Source: Poriferisodalis sp965204195 (GTDB lineage Bacteria > Actinomycetota > Acidimicrobiia > Acidimicrobiales > Poriferisodalaceae). From it: 64,000 bases of DNA. Position 1 is the stretch's first letter. Each line of letters opens with the position of its first letter. The position numbers and the translations under genes were made by a program. The stretch covers positions 2,542,001-2,606,000 of the forward strand of contig NZ_OZ241975.1 in the NCBI RefSeq assembly GCF_965204195.1. Reading direction: 5' to 3'. Positions 57,900 through 64,000 of this stretch are shown in pieces. Under the pieces are notes generated by a model. The model worked only from the letters and a program-made list of their open reading frames with translations. It was not told the DNA's origin and searched no databases.

Positions 57900-59776
57900 G
57901 ATTCATCCTCGTCTGCTGCGACGACACCCTGCTCGCCCTCACTGGCGATGTCACCCTGCTCGCCCTCACTGGCGACGAGAGCGAGCCCCAACTCTTCCAG
58001 CTGTTCGGCTGATATGTGGCTCGGGGCGTTGGTGAGCGGATCCGCGCCGGACTGGCTCTTGGGAAACGCGATGACCTCGCGGATGTTCTCCTCGCCGCAC
58101 AGCAGAGCCGCCAGGCGGTCGATGCCGAACGCAAAGCCGGCGTGCGGCGGAGCGCCGAACCGGAAGGCGTCGAGCAGGAACCCGAATCGCTCCTGCGCCG
58201 CGGCGGGATCGATGCCCAGCAGATCGAAGACCTGCTGCTGGATGTCGCCCCGGTGGATCCGAACACTGCCCGAGCCCAGCTCCCAGCCGTTCAGCACCAG
58301 GTCGTACGCCTGCGAGCGCACGCCCAGCAGGGTGTCGGCGTCGAAGCCGCCGCCTGAGGCCATGCGTTCCGAAGCTGCCGCGACAACATCGAGATCGTCG
58401 GCATGGGGCATCGTGAACGGATGGTGCGCCGGGATCGGCAGACCGTCGGCACTCACGTCCTCGAACAGGGGAAAGTCCACCACCCACAGGAAGTGCAAGC
58501 CGCCCTCGTTCACCGGCGGGCGGCCCAGCTCCAGCCGCAGCAGCCCGAGCACCCCGCTGGCTCGGCGCCAAGTGTCGGCCACCAAGTAGCACATGTCGCC
58601 CGGCTCAACCCCGAGTCGGCCCAGCACGCCGTCGATCTCGGCGTCGGACATGAACTTCGCGACCGGCGAGGTGACGGCCAGCCGTCCTCCCGCGGCGCTG
58701 CGGGCACCGTCGGCCAGCGGCTCGCCGGCACTCACGCGCATCCACACGAGACCCTTGGCGCCCCAGCGCTGGCACTGCTTGGTGAGATCGTCGACCGCGT
58801 TGCGGCTGATGTCGCCGCCGCCGGGCACGCGAATGCCCCGCACAGCAGGCGCCTTGAAGGCGTTGAAGCCGGTCTCGGCGAACAGATCGGTGAGCTCAGT
58901 GAGCTCGAGCCCGAAGCGCAGGTCGGGCTTGTCCGACCCGTAGCGGTCGATCGCCTCGTGCCAGGTGATCTCTCCCATCGCTGCGGGGCGCACACCGGTG
59001 ATCTCCTCTGTAGCTTCGGCCACTGCCTCGCTGATCACGGCGCGCACCTCGGCGCCGCTGGCGAAGCTCATCTCCAGGTCGAGCTGGGTGAATTCGAACT
59101 GCCGGTCGGCTCGCAGGTCTTCGTCTCGCAGGCAACGAGCGATCTGGTAGTAGCGGTCGATGCCGCCCACCATGCAGAGCTGCTTGAACAGCTGGGGGCT
59201 TTGGGGCAGCGCGTAGAAGCGGCCCTGATGCAGACGGCTGGGCACCACGAAGTCGCGGGCGCCCTCAGGTGTCGACGCCACCAGCGTCGGAGTCTCGACT
59301 TCGATGAACTCCGCTGCCTCCATCGAACGGCGGATCGCTGCATTCACGCGTGCCCGATTCACCAGATTCGAGTGCATGCGGGGATTCCGCAGGTCGAGGT
59401 AGCGATGGCGGATGCGCAGCATCTCGTCGACCTCGGTGCGGCCGTCGATCTGGAATGGCGGCGGCTCCGAACGCGACAGCACTTCGACGGTTGCATCACC
59501 GATCTCGATCTCGCCGGTGGCCAGGTCGGGATTGGCGGTGTCCTCCGGTCGTTTACGGACTGTTCCGGTCACCGCCAGCACGTACTCCGGCCGCAGATCG
59601 TGAGCGTGGTCCACGACGCACTGCACGATGCCGGTGCGATCACGCAGATCGACGAAGGCCAGGTGCTCGCCATGCTCACGGCGCCGGGAGACCCAGCCGC
59701 ACACGGTGACGTCGCGGCCGATGTCGGCGCGGCTCAGCCGTCCGCAGTAGTCGGTCCGCATTCGGTCGCCCATCAC
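57896..59776 (-). CDS. aspS: Aspartyl-tRNA synthetase
   Basis: 626 residues, bacterial-type class II enzyme with the GAD insertion domain. Anticodon-binding OB domain (CGRLSRADIGRDVTVCGWV, HLAFVDLRDRTGIVQCV), motif 1-2 region (HRYLDLRNPRMHSNL, FYALPQSPQLFKQLCMVGG, YYQIARCLRDEDLRADRQFE), motif 3 (GFAFGIDRLAALLCGEENIR). The last 25 residues are acidic with a duplicated ASEGEQG, caused by a 24-bp repeat. Start ATG 59776, or ATG 59761 at MRTDYCG. Confidence 0.96.
   Translation of the reverse strand: MMGDRMRTDYCGRLSRADIGRDVTVCGWVSRRREHGEHLAFVDLRDRTGIVQCVVDHAHDLRPEYVLAVTGTVRKRPEDTANPDLATGEIEIGDATVEVLSRSEPPPFQIDGRTEVDEMLRIRHRYLDLRNPRMHSNLVNRARVNAAIRRSMEAAEFIEVETPTLVASTPEGARDFVVPSRLHQGRFYALPQSPQLFKQLCMVGGIDRYYQIARCLRDEDLRADRQFEFTQLDLEMSFASGAEVRAVISEAVAEATEEITGVRPAAMGEITWHEAIDRYGSDKPDLRFGLELTELTDLFAETGFNAFKAPAVRGIRVPGGGDISRNAVDDLTKQCQRWGAKGLVWMRVSAGEPLADGARSAAGGRLAVTSPVAKFMSDAEIDGVLGRLGVEPGDMCYLVADTWRRASGVLGLLRLELGRPPVNEGGLHFLWVVDFPLFEDVSADGLPIPAHHPFTMPHADDLDVVAAASERMASGGGFDADTLLGVRSQAYDLVLNGWELGSGSVRIHRGDIQQQVFDLLGIDPAAAQERFGFLLDAFRFGAPPHAGFAFGIDRLAALLCGEENIREVIAFPKSQSGADPLTNAPSHISAEQLEELGLALVASEGEQGDIASEGEQGVVAADEDES
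57925..57975. repeat. 24-bp tandem repeat (27-bp period) at the 3' end of aspS
   Basis: caccctgctcgccctcactg plus four more bases occurs at 57925-57948 and 57952-57975. In frame, it duplicates ASEGEQG in the C-terminal tail. Confidence 0.85.
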
Positions 59777-61125
59777 GTACCACCTTCCGCATTGAGCTCG
59801 TCGAAGATGCGCCGCAGCGTGGGAAGCACTTCGCCACGCGGCACGCTCTGCTGCGCAATGCCGGCGTCGCCGCCGTCAGGACGCCGCAGCGGTCGCACGG
59901 TGACGGAGCCGGCGTCGATCTCGTCGGTTCCCACGATGAGCGCGATCTCAGCACCTGAGCGGTCCGCGGCGCGCATCTGCGCCCGCATCGACCGGTCGTC
60001 GAATGCCCGGTCGGCCCGGATGCCCACCGAGCGCAGCTCATGGGTGAGATCGCGTGCGGCGGCGCCGCCGGCCGTGTCGATCACCCACACTTCGGCCCGT
60101 TGTGCCGGAACATCGAAGACGCCTTCGGCATCGCAGGCCAGCAGCAGGCGCTCGATGCCCAGCGCAAAGCCGATGCCGGGCGTCGGCGGACCGCCGAGCG
60201 CCTCCACGAGTCCGTTGTAGCGACCGCCGCCGCAGATGGTGTCCTGGGCGGCGTCGAGGCTGGCCGCACGGAACTCGAACGTGGTGCGGGTGTAGTAGTC
60301 GAGGCCGCGCACGAGCTTGTGCTCGACGTCGTGGGAGATCCCGAGTGCGTCCAGCCCCTCGCGCACTCGCTCGAAGTGGGCCGCCGTGGCTGCGGTGAGA
60401 TAGTCAGTGATGCGTGGAGCTTCCTCGGCCACGGCCGCTGTGGCCGGCCGCTTGGAGTCCAAGATGCGCAGCGGGTGGCGCTCGATCTTGTCCCGGTCCT
60501 GCGGGTCCACATCGCCAGCGCGGCGCTGCAGGTAGCTGCTCAACGCCTCGCCGTAGGCCACGCGGGTGCCGATGTCGCCCATCGAGTTCACCAGCAGTGG
60601 TACCCGCTGAAGCCCGATCGCGCCGAAGAACTCGGCGGCGAGGGCGATGATCTCCACGTCGGCATCAGGGTCGTCGGTGCCGAGCGTCTCTGCCCCGATC
60701 TGGTGGAACTGGCGGTAGCGGCCGGCCTGGGGTGCCTCGTAGCGGAAGAACGGCCCCTGGTACCAGACCTTCCACGGCGTGGTGGGGCGGTGCTGGGCGA
60801 AAGCGCGGCACACCGACGCCGTGCACTCCGGACGCAGCGCCAGGTGGCGGTCGCTGCGGTCGAAGAACTCGTACATCTCCTTGCCGACCACGTCGGTGCC
60901 CTCGCCGATGCGGGCGAAAACGCCGATGTCCTCGAAGATCGGCGTCTGCAAGTAGCCGAATCCGGCCCGGTCGGCGGCGGCGATGAAGGCACCCAACAAC
61001 GCCACCCAGCGGCCCGATTCCGGTGGTGCGAGATCGTGCGTGCCGATCGGCGTCCGGAACGACTTCGGGGCCGCTGCATCGCCGCTGTCGGCAGGGCTCG
61101 CGGGCGTCGGAGGCGTACCGGACAT
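59773..61125 (-). CDS. hisS: Histidyl-tRNA synthetase
   Basis: 450 residues. Class II enzyme: FRTPIGTHDLAPPES, YLQTPIFEDIGVF, GKEMYEFFDRSDRHLALRPE (motif 2 region), FHQIGAETLG, the histidine loops HKLVRGLDYYTRTTFEF and GGGRYNGLVEALGGPPTPGIGFALGIERLLL (motif 3), and a C-terminal anticodon domain. Overlaps aspS (ATGA). An N-terminal extension of about 20 residues is Pro/Ala-rich. Confidence 0.96.
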   Translation of the reverse strand: MSGTPPTPASPADSGDAAAPKSFRTPIGTHDLAPPESGRWVALLGAFIAAADRAGFGYLQTPIFEDIGVFARIGEGTDVVGKEMYEFFDRSDRHLALRPECTASVCRAFAQHRPTTPWKVWYQGPFFRYEAPQAGRYRQFHQIGAETLGTDDPDADVEIIALAAEFFGAIGLQRVPLLVNSMGDIGTRVAYGEALSSYLQRRAGDVDPQDRDKIERHPLRILDSKRPATAAVAEEAPRITDYLTAATAAHFERVREGLDALGISHDVEHKLVRGLDYYTRTTFEFRAASLDAAQDTICGGGRYNGLVEALGGPPTPGIGFALGIERLLLACDAEGVFDVPAQRAEVWVIDTAGGAAARDLTHELRSVGIRADRAFDDRSMRAQMRAADRSGAEIALIVGTDEIDAGSVTVRPLRRPDGGDAGIAQQSVPRGEVLPTLRRIFDELNAEGGT

Positions 61126-61192
61126 GACCAGCGCAGGCTACGGCCCTGCCGCCCCCAGTCCTAGCTGCACCAGGGCCTCAGAACTCGGTGCC

Positions 61193-63511
61193 TCAGTACT
61201 CGGTGTGGGCGAGGCCTTCGATGGTGCGGTAGGCGTCGAATACGCCCGGCACCTCGCGCAGGGCGGCCAGCAGCTGGTCCAGCAGGATCGGATCGCCCAC
61301 CTCCACCTCGAACTGCATCACCGCCACCTGGTCGTCGCCGACGAACGTGTCGCAGCTCGCGATCGACAGGTCGTGGCGGCCCGACACCACCTGCACGACG
61401 TCGAGCAGCAGCCGGTTGCGGTCGAGGCCGCGCACCTCCAGCGCAGCGGCGAACTCGCCCGCCCAGCTCTCGTCCCACTCCACCTCGACCTGGCGGGCGC
61501 CTGATGCCGTCGCCAGCTCGGCCGCGTTGGCGCAGTCGGCTCGATGCACCGAGATGCCGCGCCCGCTGGTCGCGAATCCCAGGATCTCGTCGCCGCGCAC
61601 CGGGCTGCAGCAGCGTGCCAAGCGCACCAGCGCGTCGTCATGGCCGTCGACATGCACGCCAGCGGAGCGGCGCCGGCGCGAGCCTCGCTGCCGGGCCGGG
61701 CGTGCCGGCAGCTGCACCCCGTCACCCTCGCCTCGCAGGTTGCTGACGAGGCGCTTGGCCACCGAGTGAGGCCGCACATCGCCCTTGCCCACCGCTTCGA
61801 AGAGCTGGTCGAGATCGGCCCGGCTGAACTGCTCCGCCACGGCGCGCATCTCGTCGCCGTCGATGAGCAACGATGCCTTGAGCCCCTCGGAACGCAGCTC
61901 GTCCGAGACCGCTTCCCGACCGGCCGTTTCCCACTCGGACCGGTCGGAACGGGCGAACCAGCGCCGGATGCTGTAGCGGGCCCGCGGTGTGACGGCGATC
62001 TCCAGCCAGTCGCGCGACGGCCGCGTCCCGGGATCGTCGGAGGTGAACGCCTCCACTGTGTCGCCCGAGCGCAGCTGCCGGTCGAGCGGCACGAGCCGGC
62101 CGTCGATCTTGGCGCCGATAAGCGTGTCGCCGATGTCGGTGTGGATGGCGTACGCAAAGTCGATGGGCGTAGCGCCGGTCGGCAGCGTGACCACGTCGCC
62201 TTTGGGCGTGAACACGTACACCTCGCCGTGACCGAGGTCGCTGGCGATGGTGCGCATGAACTCGGCCGGGTCGTCAGACTCGGCCTGCCACTCGACCAGC
62301 CGGCTCAGCCAGGGCATGTCCTCCTCGGCGACCGTGCTGCTGTGGCGCTCCGCTTTGCTGCTCTGGCGCTGCGCCTTGCCGCCCTTGCTGCTGGCCTTGT
62401 TGCCATTGCCGTTGCGCTCGGCCTTGTAGCGCCAGTGAGCCGCCACGCCGTACTCGGCCCGCTGGTGCATCTCGTCAGTGCGGATCTGCACTTCCACCGC
62501 CGTGCCCGACGGGCCGACCACCGTGGTGTGCAGCGACTGGTACAGGTTGAACTTGGGCATCGCGATGTAGTCCTTGAACCGGCCCGTCACCGGCTTCCAC
62601 GTCGCGTGTATGGAGCCCAGCGCCGCGTACGCATCACGGATCGTCGGCACCACCACCCGGATGCCCACCAGGTCGAAGATCTCGTCGAACGAGCGGTTCT
62701 TGATGACCATCTTCTCGTAGACGCTCCAGTGGTGCTTCTTGCGCCCGGTCACCGTGGCCTCGATCTTCATCCGCGACAGCTGCTCGCGGACCTCTGTCAG
62801 CACCCGGTCGACGTAGCGCTCCTGCTCGGGAGTGCGCTCGGCGAGCATCCGGTCGATCTCGGCGTAGCGCTTCGGGTACAGCGCCGCGAAGGCCAGGTCT
62901 TCCAGCTCGTCGCGTACCTGTTGCATGCCGAGCCGGTTGGCGAGCGGGGCGTAAATGTCGAGCGTCTCGCGGGCCACGTCGGCCTGCTTGGCAGCGCCGA
63001 GCGCCCCGAGCGTGCGCATGTTGTGGAGCCGGTCCGACAGCTTGATCATCAGCACGCGAGGGTCGTTCGCGATCGCCACGAGCATCTTGCGCAGGGTCGC
63101 GGCCTGCTGTGCCTGCTTGGAGGCGAAGCGGACCCGGTCGAGCTTGGTGACCCCGTCCACGATGGCCGCGACCTCGGGGCCGAAGTCGTCGGCCAGCGCG
63201 ACCAGCTCGACGCTCGTGTCCTCCACTGCGTCGTGCAGCAGCGCAGCGGCAATCGACGTGTCGTCGAGGCCGAGATCGGCAACCACGCCTGCCACAGCGA
63301 CCGGATGGGTGATATACGCCTCGCCTGTCTTGCGTCGCTGGCCCTCATGGGCCTGTGCGGCCGCCTCGTACGCACGGATGACCAGCTCGGGCGACTGCTT
63401 CGGCCAGCGCTGGCGGTAGCGCTCGACCACCGGCGAGATGTCGGCCGCGACCGTGTTCGCGATGCGCCGCCACGGAAGGACGCGCGACACCGCAGGCATG
63501 GCCCTAGCCAA
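61193..63511 (-). CDS. relA: Bifunctional (p)ppGpp synthetase/hydrolase
   Basis: 772 residues (start may be ATG 63499, MPAVSRV). Domain order: HD hydrolase with GEAYITHPVAVAGV, LLHDAVEDT and MIKLSDRLHNMRTLGAL; synthetase with TGRKKHHWSVYEKM, LVGIRVVVPTIRDAYAALG, FKDYIAMPKFNLYQSLHTTV and EVQIRTDEMH; TGS domain (YVFTPKGDVVTLPTGATPID); zinc-finger-like and ACT domains. Both catalytic centres look intact, so it should both make and degrade the alarmone. Lies between secF and hisS, the common actinobacterial order. Confidence 0.95.
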   Translation of the reverse strand: MARAMPAVSRVLPWRRIANTVAADISPVVERYRQRWPKQSPELVIRAYEAAAQAHEGQRRKTGEAYITHPVAVAGVVADLGLDDTSIAAALLHDAVEDTSVELVALADDFGPEVAAIVDGVTKLDRVRFASKQAQQAATLRKMLVAIANDPRVLMIKLSDRLHNMRTLGALGAAKQADVARETLDIYAPLANRLGMQQVRDELEDLAFAALYPKRYAEIDRMLAERTPEQERYVDRVLTEVREQLSRMKIEATVTGRKKHHWSVYEKMVIKNRSFDEIFDLVGIRVVVPTIRDAYAALGSIHATWKPVTGRFKDYIAMPKFNLYQSLHTTVVGPSGTAVEVQIRTDEMHQRAEYGVAAHWRYKAERNGNGNKASSKGGKAQRQSSKAERHSSTVAEEDMPWLSRLVEWQAESDDPAEFMRTIASDLGHGEVYVFTPKGDVVTLPTGATPIDFAYAIHTDIGDTLIGAKIDGRLVPLDRQLRSGDTVEAFTSDDPGTRPSRDWLEIAVTPRARYSIRRWFARSDRSEWETAGREAVSDELRSEGLKASLLIDGDEMRAVAEQFSRADLDQLFEAVGKGDVRPHSVAKRLVSNLRGEGDGVQLPARPARQRGSRRRRSAGVHVDGHDDALVRLARCCSPVRGDEILGFATSGRGISVHRADCANAAELATASGARQVEVEWDESWAGEFAAALEVRGLDRNRLLLDVVQVVSGRHDLSIASCDTFVGDDQVAVMQFEVEVGDPILLDQLLAALREVPGVFDAYRTIEGLAHTEY

Positions 63512-63605
63512 GCTTCTCGCTGAGGTGCTCGGCCGGCGCCGGGCCGAACGCGGAGAGATTCACGCTCCCATTCTGCCGCGCCCTGCCGGTCATCAGGAGC
63601 CGGAT

Positions 63606-64000
63606 CTAGCGGCGGCGGCCCTTCTTGCGGGGGCGGGGCGGGGCGCTGCGGGTGTAGCTCTCGGCGGCGAGCGCCTGGGTGGCGGCTTCCATCGAGTCGT
63701 GACGGCCGGCGGCGTCGGCCGCAGCCTGGGCGGCGGCCCAGCCGGGCTCGTAGCCCTTCAGCCACGCAACCGTGGGCATCGCCACGAAGATCGAGCTGTA
63801 CGACCCGACAAGCAGGCCGATCAGCAACGCCGTAGCGAACTCGGCCAGGGTGCCTGCGCCGAGGAATCCGGCGCCCACGACCAGCAGCGACAGCACAGGC
63901 AGCACCGAGGTGATCGAGGTGTTCACCGACCGTGTCAGCACCTGATTGAGCGACACGTTCGCGAGCGCGTGGTACGTGAAGTGGCTGCGCGCCGGCAACG
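63606..64000 (-). CDS. secF: Protein-export membrane protein SecF, C-terminal part (runs off window)
   Basis: 131 codons open to the window edge. The sequence FTYHALANVSLNQVLTRSVN, LAEFATALLIGLLVGSYSSI and FVAMPTVAWLKG is the last membrane segment of SecF, which works with SecD and SecYEG to drive export by the proton gradient. A basic tail (RPRKKGRRR) ends the protein. The N-terminal part and secD lie outside the window. Confidence 0.93.
   Translation of the reverse strand, partial: LPARSHFTYHALANVSLNQVLTRSVNTSITSVLPVLSLLVVGAGFLGAGTLAEFATALLIGLLVGSYSSIFVAMPTVAWLKGYEPGWAAAQAAADAAGRHDSMEAATQALAAESYTRSAPPRPRKKGRRR

Overview
This 64 kb window is high-GC DNA from an actinobacterium. The actinobacterial integration host factor (mIHF), the block mihF-gmk-rpoZ-coaBC-metK-priA-def-fmt, a PriA without a Walker A motif, a CtpE-like P-type ATPase and the aroB-aroQ-efp-nusB / pyrR-pyrB-pyrC-carA-carB order all point that way. 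The gene content resembles Acidimicrobiia, but nothing in the window fixes the genus.

Layout. 1-19.5 kb is accessory: a hipBA toxin-antitoxin pair cut by the window edge, a PIN-domain remnant, a His-rich secreted protein, a membrane-anchored coiled-coil protein, a flavin oxidoreductase with a ferric-reductase-like membrane domain, a membrane-AlbA_2 fusion, a P-type ATPase, a DUF3800-like protein, a large GLUG/Calx-beta/FN3 secreted protein, a 14-repeat RCC1-like secreted protein, a two-component system with a divergent membrane protein, and an AAA/DUF4143 ATPase facing a DUF4143 remnant. From 18.9 kb to 36.5 kb lie housekeeping genes, all on the minus strand: a phosphoesterase, the fmt-to-mihF block, and an almost fully overlapping de novo pyrimidine operon (pyrR-pyrB-pyrC-carA-carB-pyrD-pyrF) preceded by a recognisable PyrR-binding leader. 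36.7-48.0 kb holds a small toxin-antitoxin pair and a Tad (tight adherence) pilus operon, which separate nusB from pyrR. 48.1-64 kb is again housekeeping, all minus strand: nusB, efp, aroQ, aroB, a prepilin peptidase, aroE, mltG, ruvX, alaS, two small conserved proteins, aspS, hisS, relA/spoT and the end of secF.

How the genes work together. The pyr operon makes UMP from bicarbonate and glutamine, although its dihydroorotase-like member has lost its catalytic residues. The Tad operon encodes the ATPase (TadA), two membrane platform proteins (TadB, TadC), pseudopilin-like proteins and large secreted or lipid-anchored parts; the prepilin peptidase near aroE could process its pilins.

Most unusual points. 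(1) Two secreted-protein genes each carry a 14-base G/C homopolymer between a plausible start and the signal peptide, and each is exactly one base out of frame as read here; a third tract (10 bases) ends the PIN remnant. This fits phase-variable surface proteins, but also homopolymer miscounting or poly-G assembly joins. (2) tadB and tadC are linked by two tandem 17-codon micro-ORFs, coupled stop-to-start, made by a 50-bp duplication. (3) The pyr-operon dihydroorotase is a pseudoenzyme.
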